Of a DNA stretch of 61,378 bases, positions 15,152-24,042 are shown piece after piece; the first letter of the stretch is position 1, and every line of letters starts with the position of its first letter. Position numbers and translations under genes: made by a program. Under the pieces are notes generated by a model that was not told the origin of the DNA, did no database searches, and saw only the letters and a program-made list of their open reading frames with translations. The stretch comes from Bacteroidales bacterium (GTDB lineage Bacteria; Bacteroidota; Bacteroidia; Bacteroidales; JAGONC01): positions 1-61,378 of the forward strand of contig JAQUQD010000008.1 in the NCBI GenBank assembly GCA_028716265.1, given 5' to 3'.

Positions 15152-16296
15152 AGGATGTTGGCTGCTTTTTCCAGTGTTTCATCGGCCTTGGCAAAGCAAA
15201 ACCGAAGGACTTTGTTGTCTTTCTGATCATGGTAAAAGGAGGATACCGGGATGGAAGCGATCCCGTTTTCGTTGATCAGCCGTTCGGCAAAGAGCTTATC
15301 CTTTTCACCGGTGATCTTTTCGTAGTTCAGCAGCTGAAAATAGGTCCCGTAGGAGGGAATGATCTCAAAACGGCCGGCACTGATCAGTTCAGTAAAATAG
15401 TTCCGTTTGGCCTGAAAAAATTCAGCAAGGTGTTTATAATTGTTCTCGTCCTTTAAAAATTCGGCAAAGGCATACTGCACCGGAGAATTGCATGTAAACA
15501 CGACAAATTGGTGCACTTTCCTGAACTCTGCCATCAGGTTTTCAGGGGCCAGGATAAAACCGATCTTCCATCCTGTAGTCTGGAATATTTTTCCGAATGA
15601 TCCGACGACCAGGGTACGGGCTGCCAGCTCAGGGTAAAGGCAGATGCTTTCATGGCGGATCCCCTCAAAAATGATGTGTTCATACACTTCGTCGCTGAGG
15701 ATGAGGATATCCCTGTTCTGGATAAGTTTTTCTAGTCTCTGGAGGTCTTCCGGTTTAATGACGGCACCTGTCGGGTTATGTGGAGAGTTAAGGATGATCA
15801 TCTTCGTGCGGGAGCTGATCAACTGAGGGAGTTTTTCCCAGTCGATGTGATAATCCGGATAGATCAATTCCGAGTACTTGATCATCCCACCGTTCACTTT
15901 CACAGAGGGAGCGTAGGAATCATAGGCAGGTTCAAAGACGATGACCTCGTCCTCATCCCTGACAAAGGCGGATATGGCCGTATAGATGGCCTGGGTTGCC
16001 CCGGCAGTGATAGTGATCTCTTTCTCCGGATTATAGGTTGCGTGGTATGTTTTCTTCACCTTGTGGGCGATCATTTCCCTCAGCTCAGGGACGCCTTCCA
16101 TAGGCGCATACTGGTTATAGCCCAGCTTCATGTATTTGGTGACCAGGTCGATCAGGGACCCCTGGATGGGAAAATCGGGAAATCCCTGGGATAAGTTGAT
16201 CGCTTCCCGTTCTTTGGCCATGCGGGTCATCACTGCAAAAATGGATGTGCCGGTCTGCGGAAGCTTGGAAATAAGGTTACCCTGGTATTTCTTCAT
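15139..16296 (-). CDS. PLP-dependent aminotransferase, methionine/glutamine transaminase K-like
   Basis: The class I/II aminotransferase of 385 residues resembles YbdL and kynurenine/glutamine transaminase K. It shows NLSQGFPDF near residue 35, NSPHNPTG near 170, DEVYEH near 203 and the PLP-lysine motif SFGKIFQTTGWKIG with Lys236. A longer reading from 16335 adds 13 residues, but a promoter box (16318-16325) lies over those codons and the ATG at 16296 begins the usual N-terminus, so the shorter start was chosen. With the downstream omega-amidase it probably transaminates 2-oxo-4-methylthiobutyrate or phenylpyruvate with glutamine, as in methionine salvage. Confidence 0.9.
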   Translation of the reverse strand: MKKYQGNLISKLPQTGTSIFAVMTRMAKEREAINLSQGFPDFPIQGSLIDLVTKYMKLGYNQYAPMEGVPELREMIAHKVKKTYHATYNPEKEITITAGATQAIYTAISAFVRDEDEVIVFEPAYDSYAPSVKVNGGMIKYSELIYPDYHIDWEKLPQLISSRTKMIILNSPHNPTGAVIKPEDLQRLEKLIQNRDILILSDEVYEHIIFEGIRHESICLYPELAARTLVVGSFGKIFQTTGWKIGFILAPENLMAEFRKVHQFVVFTCNSPVQYAFAEFLKDENNYKHLAEFFQAKRNYFTELISAGRFEIIPSYGTYFQLLNYEKITGEKDKLFAERLINENGIASIPVSSFYHDQKDNKVLRFCFAKADETLEKAANILCKI

Positions 16297-16317
16297 AATG
16301 GACGTTTTGAAGCAGGG

Positions 16318-16325
16318 CAAATTTA
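16318..16325 (-). promoter_or_regulatory. Candidate -7 element for the aminotransferase-amidase operon
   Basis: On the minus strand this reads TAAATTTG, a full match to TAnnTTTG, 22 bases before the ATG at 16296. It lies inside the first codons of the longest possible reading frame and so rejects that start. Confidence 0.5.
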
Positions 16326-16480
16326 GCGAAATCATTCAAGCAAGAGGATAAAAATCTATCTTTATACCCCTTTTTATGAAATAAACGATCAGTTTATGAA
16401 ATGCACATAATACCTTAAACACCAGCAGAAATGAATATCATGTACATTCCAGGTGACCAATAAAAAAAAACTATATACAC

Positions 16481-17671
16481 ATGAAAACCGTAGATTCTTA
16501 TGACTTCAAGGACAAGAAAGCCCTGGTAAGGGTCGACTTCAATGTACCGCTCAACGAACAGTTCCAGATCACGGACGCCACACGGATCGATGCAGCGTTG
16601 CCCACACTGAGGAAAATACTGGGTGACGGGGGATCCGTCATTTTGATGTCGCATCTGGGGCGTCCAAAGGAAGGACCTGAAGAAAAGTACTCACTGAAGC
16701 ACCTGACCGGATATATTTCGCAGGTACTTCGCACTCCCGTACAGTTCGCTGATGACTGCACAGGGGATCAGGCGAGGGAAATGGCGGCGAACCTCCATGC
16801 CGGAGAGGTGCTGTTACTGGAGAATCTTCGTTTTCACAAAGAAGAGACCAAGGGGGATGAGAAGTTTGCCGGTAAGCTGGCAAGGCTGGGTGACGTTTAT
16901 GTGAACGATGCATTCGGGTCAGCCCACCGCGCCCATGCTTCCACGGCCATTATCGCCGGTTTCTTTCCGGATAAAAAAATGTTTGGTTACCTGATGGCCG
17001 ATGAGGTAGCCAATATCAACAGGGTGCTGGTGTCGGCCAAACATCCGTTCACAGCTGTTCTGGGGGGTGCAAAGGTATCAGGCAAGATCGAAATCATCAA
17101 CCACCTGATGGATAAAGTGGATAATCTGATCATCGGCGGCGGTATGATGTTCACGTTCATCAAGGCCATGGGAGGCCAGATCGGAAAGTCGCTGGTAGAA
17201 GAAGAATTGCTGGATGTAGCTAAAAGTGCATTGTACCGGTCGAAGGAACTGGGTGTGAACCTGATGATCCCGGTGGATGCTGTTGCAGCAAGCGGATTCA
17301 GCAATGAGGCGGAGCACAGGATCGTGCAGGCCGACCAGATACCTGATTCGTGGATGGGCATGGACATCGGACCGGAAACCCGGAAGAACTTCGCAGAAAT
17401 CATCCAACACTCCTCGACCATCCTCTGGAACGGTCCCATGGGCGTTTTTGAGATGCCAAACTTTGAAGAAGGCACCCGTTTCATTGCTGAATCGATTGCC
17501 GCCGTTACGCAGAAAGGGTCTTTCAGCCTGATAGGTGGAGGGGATTCGGTGGCGGCCATCAACAAATACCACCTGGCAGGCAAGGTCAGCTATGTTTCCA
17601 CCGGTGGCGGCGCGATGCTGGAATGTATGGAAGGGAAAGTGCTGCCGGGAGTGGCGGCTATCGGTATATAA
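16481..17671 (+). CDS. pgk: Phosphoglycerate kinase
   Basis: A 396-residue glycolytic enzyme that transfers phosphate from 1,3-bisphosphoglycerate to ADP. Signatures: VRVDFNVPLN near the N-terminus, MSHLGRPKEG near residue 56, the substrate-binding ENLRFHKEE near 110, NDAFGSAHRAHAST near 143, and the C-terminal nucleotide site GGGDSVAAINKY and STGGGAMLECMEG. Length is normal. It stands alone; the AT-rich leader (16336-16480) carries TATCTTTA at 16357-16364, one mismatch from the -7 consensus. There is no Shine-Dalgarno sequence. It converges on cvpA across a 7-bp-unit palindrome. Confidence 0.97.
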   Translation: MKTVDSYDFKDKKALVRVDFNVPLNEQFQITDATRIDAALPTLRKILGDGGSVILMSHLGRPKEGPEEKYSLKHLTGYISQVLRTPVQFADDCTGDQAREMAANLHAGEVLLLENLRFHKEETKGDEKFAGKLARLGDVYVNDAFGSAHRAHASTAIIAGFFPDKKMFGYLMADEVANINRVLVSAKHPFTAVLGGAKVSGKIEIINHLMDKVDNLIIGGGMMFTFIKAMGGQIGKSLVEEELLDVAKSALYRSKELGVNLMIPVDAVAASGFSNEAEHRIVQADQIPDSWMGMDIGPETRKNFAEIIQHSSTILWNGPMGVFEMPNFEEGTRFIAESIAAVTQKGSFSLIGGGDSVAAINKYHLAGKVSYVSTGGGAMLECMEGKVLPGVAAIGI

Positions 17672-17766
17672 ATTCCAAATCCCAAAACCTGGTAGATTTA
17701 GAATTTGAATGTTGTGATTTGCCTGGAATTTGGATGTTGGAATTTGGGATTTGCTTCGCTTGTTCC
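17671..17766. repeat. 7-bp AAATYCC palindrome running into the end of cvpA
   Basis: The left arm (17671-17686) is AATTCC-AAATCCC-AAA. The right arm, read on the minus strand from 17753 down to about 17700, runs AAATCCC, AAATTCC, AACATCC, AAATTCC and then degrades. AAATCCCAAA (17677-17686) pairs perfectly with TTTGGGATTT (17743-17752). Next to the right arm, CTTCGCTTGTTCC (17754-17766) is repeated inverted at 17843-17855 inside cvpA. The element lies between convergent pgk and cvpA and may act as terminator, but it also encodes the cvpA C-terminus. A second element of the same unit is at 27989. Confidence 0.7.
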
Positions 17767-18294
17767 GCGTAAAGTAATCAGATCCTTACCGTGCTTTAAA
17801 CTCCATTTACCTTTATCGAGTTTAAATATAGTAAGTAAGCGTGGAACAAGCGAAGATACGGGCTCGTACAGGAACGAATTCTCTTTAGCCTTAGGGGTGA
17901 TCAGTTTTTCGTGTGGATCAAAGATGGAGATAAGGTACAGCAGAACGCTGAGCAGCAATGCCGCCTTGAAAATGCCGAACAGTCCTCCCAGAAGCTTGTT
18001 GATCCAGCCCAGGGCGATCAGGTCCACCAGCTTCTCCAGCATTTTACCAAAAAGATGAACGATAACCAGTATCAGGATAAAGATCACAATGAAGGTGATG
18101 GCAGGCAGGAACCTTTCATCTGCGTGGATCACCTGGCCCACCCATGCTGAAGCCATCCCTGAAAACCGGATACCTGCCCAAATCCCCAGGATTAGGGCTG
18201 CAAGGGTAGCAAGGCTGATGATCAATCCCTTTGAAAAACCACGGTAAGCCATGAAAAGCAGAGGAATGAGAAGGATGAAATCCAGCGCATTCAT
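17698..18294 (-). CDS. CvpA family membrane protein
   Basis: The 198-residue inner-membrane protein has four predicted helices in the first 120 residues, beginning with the family pattern NALDFILLIPLLFMAYRGFS and including LIALGWINKLLGGLFG. CvpA in enterobacteria is needed for colicin V production and for envelope integrity; the molecular role is not settled. Its ATG overlaps the mlaF stop (4 bases), so it is last in the mlaE-mlaF-cvpA operon. The final 17 residues (from NPKF to TTFKF) are translated from the intergenic 7-bp repeat and look like a late addition; the natural end was probably near residue 180. Confidence 0.85.
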   Translation of the reverse strand: MNALDFILLIPLLFMAYRGFSKGLIISLATLAALILGIWAGIRFSGMASAWVGQVIHADERFLPAITFIVIFILILVIVHLFGKMLEKLVDLIALGWINKLLGGLFGIFKAALLLSVLLYLISIFDPHEKLITPKAKENSFLYEPVSSLVPRLLTIFKLDKGKWSLKHGKDLITLRGTSEANPKFQHPNSRQITTFKF

Positions 18295-19046
18295 GCGGAT
18301 TTATGTTTAAGTTTTTTTGTAAGCTCGGTGGCAAACACAAAATCGTTCAGCTCCCTGTTATCGGAATGAAGGATATCATCACGGCTGCCTTCCCACCAGA
18401 GTTGTCCCTCGTAAATGAACGCCACCTGATCCCCGATCTCCATGACCGAATTCATATCGTGGGTATTGACGATCGTGGTGATCTGGTACTCTTCCGTGAT
18501 CTCATTGATGAGTTTATCAATGACGTTGGCCGTGCTGGGATCCAGTCCGGAGTTAGGCTCGTCGCAGAATAGGTATTTCGGGTTCAGTGAAATGGCCCTG
18601 GCGATGGCCACACGCTTGATCATGCCACCGCTGAGCTGTGAAGGATACAGTTTATTGGCATTTTCCAGCTTCACCCGTCTCAGGCAAAAGTTCACCCGTT
18701 CCAGTTTTTCCTCGCGTCCCATATCGGTATTCATGGTTAGGGGAAACATCACGTTCTCCTCTACACTGAGGGAACTGAATAACGCACCTCCCTGGAACAG
18801 GGTGCCAAATTCCTTGCGGAGGCTCTTCCGGCTTTCAGGGTCCATTTCCATCAGACTCCTTTTCTCGAAGAGGATATCTCCCTCGTCGATGGCATAGAGT
18901 CCGATGATGCATTTTAACAGCACTGTCTTGCCGGAACCGCTCTGCCCAATGATCAGATTGTTCTTTCCCCTGACAAACCGTGTGGTGATATCCTGAAGCA
19001 CCCGGTTCCCGTCAAAATATTTCGATATATGGTCTACCTCAATCAT
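18291..19046 (-). CDS. mlaF: ABC transporter ATP-binding protein, MlaF-like
   Basis: A 251-residue ATPase of the Mla phospholipid transport system, which maintains outer-membrane lipid asymmetry. Walker A is GQSGSGKT near residue 35, the signature is LSGGM near residue 138, and Walker B is YLFCDEP followed by NSGLDP, the form typical of MlaF. It overlaps mlaE by 8 bases and cvpA by 4. It should sit on the cytoplasmic face with MlaE. The MCE-domain lipid-binding protein MlaD, normally the third core component, is not in this window, which is common in Bacteroidota where it is encoded elsewhere. Confidence 0.92.
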   Translation of the reverse strand: MIEVDHISKYFDGNRVLQDITTRFVRGKNNLIIGQSGSGKTVLLKCIIGLYAIDEGDILFEKRSLMEMDPESRKSLRKEFGTLFQGGALFSSLSVEENVMFPLTMNTDMGREEKLERVNFCLRRVKLENANKLYPSQLSGGMIKRVAIARAISLNPKYLFCDEPNSGLDPSTANVIDKLINEITEEYQITTIVNTHDMNSVMEIGDQVAFIYEGQLWWEGSRDDILHSDNRELNDFVFATELTKKLKHKSA

Positions 19047-19782
19047 TTAACAGCAACTGGGTCAGGATAAGGTTGAAAAGGATGATGAAAATGCTGCTTT
19101 GCACGACCGCTTTGGTGCTGGCTTTACCCACATCTTCGGCCCCTCCCCGGGTAATGTATCCATAATATCCTGATATGGAAGTAATCAGAAAAGCAAATAC
19201 GACCGTCTTGATCAGGGCGTAGAAGACATCAAAGGACTGGTACCAGGAACGAAGCCCCAGGATATAGTCGGTGGAAGTGACCAGATTGGTGGTTGTGCCC
19301 ACGATCCATCCTCCAAAAAGAGCCAGGACGATGCTGATGATGATGAGTATGGGATTGATGAACACAGCAGCGGCGATCTTGGGAAGGATCAGGTAATTGG
19401 CAGGATTCACGCCCATGATCTCCATGGCATCAATTTGCTCGGTCACCCTCATGGTCCCAATCTCCGAGGCGATCTTGGAACCCACTTTCCCGGCAAGGAT
19501 CAGACTGATCATGGTTGGTGAGAACTCAAGGATAATGGTCTGACGAGTGGCAAAGCCAATCGTATATTTAGGGATCAACGGCGTATCGATATTAAAGGCC
19601 ATCTGGATGGTGGCCACCGCACCCATGAATATGGAGATGATCGAAACGATCCAGAGCGATTCCAGTCCGATGCTTTCCACCTCCTTGACTGTCTGCTGGT
19701 GAAAAATACGGAACTTATCCGGCCGGGTAAAAACCTGGCGCATGAAAAGCAGGTACCCCCCAAGCTGGGAAAAAATCTTCAC
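19039..19782 (-). CDS. mlaE: ABC transporter permease, MlaE family
   Basis: The 247-residue permease has an N-terminal amphipathic segment and about five transmembrane helices. The MlaE signature is seen as ESIGLESLWIVSIISIFMGA, then the strongly conserved EIGTMRVTEQIDAMEIMGVNP near residue 118-138, then GYYGYITRGGAEDVGKASTKAVV near 200. It forms the membrane channel of the Mla phospholipid transporter with MlaF. It is first in the operon mlaE-mlaF-cvpA. On its strand a TAAATTAG box about 30 bases upstream is one mismatch from the -7 consensus. Confidence 0.92.
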   Translation of the reverse strand: MKIFSQLGGYLLFMRQVFTRPDKFRIFHQQTVKEVESIGLESLWIVSIISIFMGAVATIQMAFNIDTPLIPKYTIGFATRQTIILEFSPTMISLILAGKVGSKIASEIGTMRVTEQIDAMEIMGVNPANYLILPKIAAAVFINPILIIISIVLALFGGWIVGTTTNLVTSTDYILGLRSWYQSFDVFYALIKTVVFAFLITSISGYYGYITRGGAEDVGKASTKAVVQSSIFIILFNLILTQLLLND

Positions 19783-19916
19783 CTGTAAAATATTTCTGCT
19801 AATTTAGCGATTATTTGCTGAACGGCTAACAGCAATCACGTAATTTTCATCGCATGTCAACCGTTTGATCATTGCTGGCATCAATATTTATTTTCAAACA
19901 GGTATGAAATTTTTCC

Positions 19917-20135
19917 ATGATGATCCGAAAGACCGGTTTTTGTTTGCTCATACTGACGATCCTGATGGGATCCATCCTCTGCAATGGTTGTGCTTCGAGT
20001 AAAAAATACTATTCCAGTAAAAGCAAGGAGTACCGCAAGTTGAAACGGAGATACGAGAAGTACGATTGCGGATGCTCTTTGACACCTCAAACGTATCCGT
20101 CTCCATTGAAGGTCTTTTCATATCCTGGATGCTAA
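19917..20135 (+). CDS. Small putative lipoprotein or secreted protein
   Basis: The 72-residue ORF has a basic start, a hydrophobic core (about 7-22) and a cysteine in the context CNGCASSKKYY, a possible but imperfect lipobox. The mature part is short, strongly basic (KSKEYRKLKRRYEKYD) and ends with four further Cys residues overall in the tail, including DCGC. Small lipoproteins with a C-SSKKY start and a late Y-D-C-x-C are frequent in Bacteroidota. No function is known. It lies between divergent mlaE and manC. The second ATG (19920) is equally good as start. The ending after DCGC may be extended by chance. Confidence 0.5.
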   Translation: MMIRKTGFCLLILTILMGSILCNGCASSKKYYSSKSKEYRKLKRRYEKYDCGCSLTPQTYPSPLKVFSYPGC

Positions 20136-20160
20136 TTCCGGTTCGGATCGGTTTGTTTCG

Positions 20161-20168
20161 TATTTTTG
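20161..20168 (+). promoter_or_regulatory. Candidate -7 element for manC and the DPP7 gene
   Basis: TATTTTTG matches TAnnTTTG and lies 45 bases before ATG 20214. It overlaps a TTG at 20166 that would otherwise give the longest reading frame, so that start is rejected. No TTTG -33 element at the right distance. Confidence 0.45.
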
Positions 20169-20213
20169 CGCTCTGTTTCATCCACCAAGGCCTCATTTCC
20201 ATATACCACTGAC

Positions 20214-21305
20214 ATGAACGAAAATTATTACTGTGTCATTATGGCCGGCGGAGTCGGATCCCGCTTCTGGCCCGTCAGCAAGACATCCCATCCCAAACAG
20301 TTCATCGATATCCTTGGTACCAGGGAAACGCTCCTGCAACAAACATTTAGGCGTTTTGAAAAGATCTGTCCGATACAAAACATCTTCGTGGTCACTAGTG
20401 ATCTGTATAAAGAGCTGGTATTGAACCAGATCCCTGGTATGCATGAACGTCAGGTGCTCTGTGAGCCCACGCGGCGCAATACGGCTCCCTGCATCGCCTA
20501 TGCCACCTACCGGATCAGGCAGCTCAACCCGGAGGCGACCATTGTGGTGGCTCCTTCTGATCATATCATCCTGAAAGAGGATGTTTTTCTCGATGTCATC
20601 CAGTCAGCTCTGGCCGCCGCCGAAAAGAATCCCTGGCTGATCACCCTGGGCATAAAACCCAACCGCCCGGACACGGGATACGGGTATATCCAGTTCGTCG
20701 AATCCATCCCCTATCCGGCTGACCTGAGAATGAAAAAAGTCAAGACCTTCACCGAGAAGCCTGAACTTGACATGGCCAAGTTCTTCCTCCAGAGCGGCGA
20801 GTTCCTGTGGAACTCCGGGATCTTTATATGGTCAATGAACAGCATTTTGGATGCTTTCCGCAAGTACCTGGAAGAGGTGGATTCCATTTTCCAGCAAGGA
20901 GAAGGCAAATATGGCACGAAGGCAGAAGAGGATTTTATCCGGAAAGCATATGCCATCTGCAAGAATATCAGCATTGATTACGGCATCATGGAAAAAGCCG
21001 ACAATGTGTTTGTCCTTGCCTCGGATTTCGGGTGGTCGGATCTGGGTACATGGGGCTCATTGTATGAGCACCGCCCCAAGGACGAAAAGGGCAACTCGGT
21101 TATCGGCAATCAGGTCATGACCTACGACACGCACCAATGCGTCATTCACCTTCCCGATGATAAGCTGGCCGTGATCCAGGGCCTCGACGATTATATCGTC
21201 GTGGAATCGGAAGGAATCCTGCTTATATGCCGGAAAGAGGACGAGCAGATGATCCGGCAGTTTGTGAACGATGTCCGGGATAATCTTGGAGAAAAATATA
21301 TTTAA
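20214..21305 (+). CDS. manC: Mannose-1-phosphate guanylyltransferase
   Basis: The 363-residue nucleotidyltransferase makes GDP-mannose from GTP and mannose 1-phosphate, feeding GDP-mannose and GDP-fucose into surface glycans. The N-terminus VIMAGGVGSRFWPVSKTSHPKQF is the pyrophosphorylase signature with the catalytic Arg and Lys. The FTEKPEL motif near residue 183 and NSGIFIWSM near 203 are the sugar-binding parts. It lacks the C-terminal isomerase domain found in bifunctional proteins, so it is the short, single-function type. The start is ATG 20214. The next gene follows 19 bases later on the same strand. Confidence 0.92.
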   Translation: MNENYYCVIMAGGVGSRFWPVSKTSHPKQFIDILGTRETLLQQTFRRFEKICPIQNIFVVTSDLYKELVLNQIPGMHERQVLCEPTRRNTAPCIAYATYRIRQLNPEATIVVAPSDHIILKEDVFLDVIQSALAAAEKNPWLITLGIKPNRPDTGYGYIQFVESIPYPADLRMKKVKTFTEKPELDMAKFFLQSGEFLWNSGIFIWSMNSILDAFRKYLEEVDSIFQQGEGKYGTKAEEDFIRKAYAICKNISIDYGIMEKADNVFVLASDFGWSDLGTWGSLYEHRPKDEKGNSVIGNQVMTYDTHQCVIHLPDDKLAVIQGLDDYIVVESEGILLICRKEDEQMIRQFVNDVRDNLGEKYI

Positions 21306-21324
21306 CAACTAAATCTTTCTTGGC

Positions 21325-23550
21325 ATGAAACGTTTTCTACTGAGCCTGTTCCTGTTAAGCACCCTTTCCATCCCATCCCTGCGCGCCGATGAGGGCATGT
21401 GGCTTCCCCTGCTGATCGAACGGCTGAATTATGTGGATATGCAGGAAATGGGGCTGAACCTGACAGCAGAAGAGATCTACAGTGTCAACCATTCCAGCCT
21501 GAAAGATGCCATCATCATCTTCGGTCGCGGATGTACCGGCGAGATCATCTCTGAACAGGGCCTGGTCCTCACCAACCATCACTGCGGATATGGCTCCATC
21601 CAGTCGCACAGTACGGTAGAACACGATTACCTTACCGAGGGATTCTGGGCAGGCACACTGGAGGAAGAGCTCCCCAATGAAGGTCTCACTGCCCAGTTCC
21701 TGATCCGCATCGAAGATGTCACCCAGCGGGTGCTGGCCAATCTTAACGATCAGATGACCGAGACGGAACGTGAGGAAGCTGTACGTAAACTATCCAAGGA
21801 AATCGAGATCCAGGCCACAGCGGGAACGCATTACATTGCATCCGTGAGGAGTTTTTATTTTGGTAATGAATACTACCTTTTCGTTTATGAAACCTTCACC
21901 GACGTGAGGCTTGTGGGCGCTCCGCCATCCTCCATCGGGAAGTTCGGTGCCGACACCGACAACTGGATGTGGCCCCGTCACACCGGCGATTTCTCCCTCT
22001 TCAGGGTGTACAGCGGCCCCGACGGGAAACCTGCCCCCTATTCCCAAAACAACATCCCACTCAAACCCAAATATTACCTTCCTGTTTCCACCGACGGGGT
22101 CAAAAAGGGTGACTTCGCCATGATCCTGGGCTATCCCGGCAGCACCGACCGGTACATGACCTCTTACGGCGTGGAGGAAGCCATCGGACAGAACAATCCT
22201 TCCGTGGTCAGGATCCGCCGGAAGAAACTGGATATCCTCAGGGAAGACATGGATGCCGATCCAGCCATACGGATCAAATATGCCAGCAAATATGCCAGCA
22301 CCTCCAATTACTGGAAATATTACATCGGCCAGACCAAAGGATTGAAACGCCTGAAGGTGGCTGAAAAGAAAAGAGCTACTGAATCGGAATTTAACCGGTG
22401 GGCAGTCTCCTCACCTGAATTGCAGACAAGGTTCGGGAATGTGATTGCAGACATGGGAAAAGCGTATGAGGCGCTCAAACCCTACAACCTCCTCAGGACC
22501 TACTCCAACGAGGCTATTTTCAGGGGATGCGAGATCGTCAGCTTCGCCCGCAATTTTGCTGACCTCTATAAAGAACTTGGCAAAAAGAATGCAGATCAGA
22601 AAAAAGTGGACCAGATGGTTGAATCGCTTAAAAAACAAAGTGCCCGCTTCTTCAAGGATTACCAGTCATCCACCGACCAAAAACTGCTGGCAGCCATGCT
22701 CGGCCTGTTCTACACCGACGTTCCGGCATCGTTCCGCCCCCCGGTCATCCATGACATCCATACAACGTACGACGGAGATTTCTGTAGTTATGCTTCCAAA
22801 ACATTCGAAAAGACGATCTTCGCCAATCAGGCCGGGACGGAAGCCTTCCTGAACAAACCCAGCGCCAGGACGCTTGATAAAGATCCCGTCTTTATGTTCA
22901 TGAAATCATTTTTTGAGTTCTACAGGACGAAAATGTCCGGAGCGGATGATCCGAATACTACGCTTACCAGAGCACGGAGGCTTTATATGGAGGGATTGCG
23001 GATGATGCAGAAGGACAAGGTCTTCTACCCGGACGCCAATTTTACGATGCGCCTGACGTATGGACAGGTGCTGGACTATTACCCGGCCGATGCCGTGCAT
23101 TATGACTTCCAAACCAGCCTCGACGGCGTCATGGAAAAAGAAGATCCATCCAACTGGGAATTTGTGGTTCCCGATAAGCTGAAAGAACTGTACGCCAAAA
23201 GTGATTTCGGACCCTACGGGGAAAAAGGTGAGATGTATACCTGCTTCATCACCAACCATGACATCACGGGTGGCAACTCAGGTTCCCCGGTCATTAACGG
23301 CAACGGCGAACTGATCGGCCTTGCCTTCGATGGGAACTGGGAGGCCATGAGCGGTGATATAGCCTATGAGCCCGAACTGCAGCGTACCATCAGTGTCGAC
23401 ATCCGTTACGTTCTGTTCATTATCGACAAATATGCCGGGGCACATCGGATCGTTGAAGAAATGACCATCCTTAAACCCAAAAGGCCGCTGCCACCGGTGA
23501 GGATCGAAGTCCCCGTGAAGACCTCCGAACTGCAGCCTGTTGAACAATAG
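21325..23550 (+). CDS. S46 family dipeptidyl peptidase, DPP7 type
   Basis: A 741-residue periplasmic serine exopeptidase that removes dipeptides from peptide N-termini. A signal peptide (about 1-21) is followed by a chymotrypsin-like double barrel split by a helical domain. The catalytic His is H85 in LTNHHCGYGSIQ, the Asp lies near GDFSLFR or the N-terminal half, and the Ser is S652 in GGNSGSPV. Eighteen residues after the Ser is Gly (FDGNW), where DPP11 has Arg; this points to DPP7 specificity for hydrophobic residues at P1. Such enzymes supply dipeptides to amino-acid-fermenting Bacteroidota. It probably shares the manC transcript. Confidence 0.93.
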   Translation: MKRFLLSLFLLSTLSIPSLRADEGMWLPLLIERLNYVDMQEMGLNLTAEEIYSVNHSSLKDAIIIFGRGCTGEIISEQGLVLTNHHCGYGSIQSHSTVEHDYLTEGFWAGTLEEELPNEGLTAQFLIRIEDVTQRVLANLNDQMTETEREEAVRKLSKEIEIQATAGTHYIASVRSFYFGNEYYLFVYETFTDVRLVGAPPSSIGKFGADTDNWMWPRHTGDFSLFRVYSGPDGKPAPYSQNNIPLKPKYYLPVSTDGVKKGDFAMILGYPGSTDRYMTSYGVEEAIGQNNPSVVRIRRKKLDILREDMDADPAIRIKYASKYASTSNYWKYYIGQTKGLKRLKVAEKKRATESEFNRWAVSSPELQTRFGNVIADMGKAYEALKPYNLLRTYSNEAIFRGCEIVSFARNFADLYKELGKKNADQKKVDQMVESLKKQSARFFKDYQSSTDQKLLAAMLGLFYTDVPASFRPPVIHDIHTTYDGDFCSYASKTFEKTIFANQAGTEAFLNKPSARTLDKDPVFMFMKSFFEFYRTKMSGADDPNTTLTRARRLYMEGLRMMQKDKVFYPDANFTMRLTYGQVLDYYPADAVHYDFQTSLDGVMEKEDPSNWEFVVPDKLKELYAKSDFGPYGEKGEMYTCFITNHDITGGNSGSPVINGNGELIGLAFDGNWEAMSGDIAYEPELQRTISVDIRYVLFIIDKYAGAHRIVEEMTILKPKRPLPPVRIEVPVKTSELQPVEQ

Positions 23551-23578
23551 AACAGGGAACAGGAAGGACGTTCCGACC

Positions 23579-24037
23579 TTATTTCGCTGATTCCAGGAGA
23601 TGGAGTTCCAGATCGGCCAGGATGAGCTCAATCTGTTTGCTTTTAGTCAGGTCGAGGTAATAGGCCAGCAAAACCCCGGGTACATCCCGGATCATCCTGA
23701 TGATGTGTTCGATTTCATTGGCAGTGGTCTCGCCGCTTACCAACATGAAATAATCAGTTTGCCTGAACTCAGGAATCAGCTTGGAATCAGGGTGATGATT
23801 TGACAGCAGGAGATAGTCCAGCCTCCGGTTCAGATCCAGGTAGCGGTACAACGAATAACAGGCAGTGTCTCCTTTACCGGGTAGGGAAATAATAAAATCC
23901 GGCAGCTTCTTCAGGTGCAGATCCAGCTTTTTATTCAGGTGAAAACACAGCTGATAATCCTTTGACCGGCAGGCAATACCCACAAAAACAGGCCAGTTTT
24001 GTTCCCGTGACAGGGTGAGGTTGTGTTTTTTTGGCAT
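23579..24037 (-). CDS. IPExxxVDY family protein
   Basis: The 152-residue protein of unknown function belongs to a family named for its motif, seen here as LIPEFRQTDYFMLV near residue 85. It is mixed alpha/beta, without signal peptide or membrane segment. In Bacteroidota it is commonly found next to acpP-fabF-rnc and often pyruvate kinase. Here it begins 5 bases after rnc and is the last gene of that cluster; pyk is absent. The tight linkage suggests a role with RNase III or lipid synthesis, but that is only inference. Confidence 0.8.
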   Translation of the reverse strand: MPKKHNLTLSREQNWPVFVGIACRSKDYQLCFHLNKKLDLHLKKLPDFIISLPGKGDTACYSLYRYLDLNRRLDYLLLSNHHPDSKLIPEFRQTDYFMLVSGETTANEIEHIIRMIRDVPGVLLAYYLDLTKSKQIELILADLELHLLESAK

Positions 24038-24042
24038 ATCCT

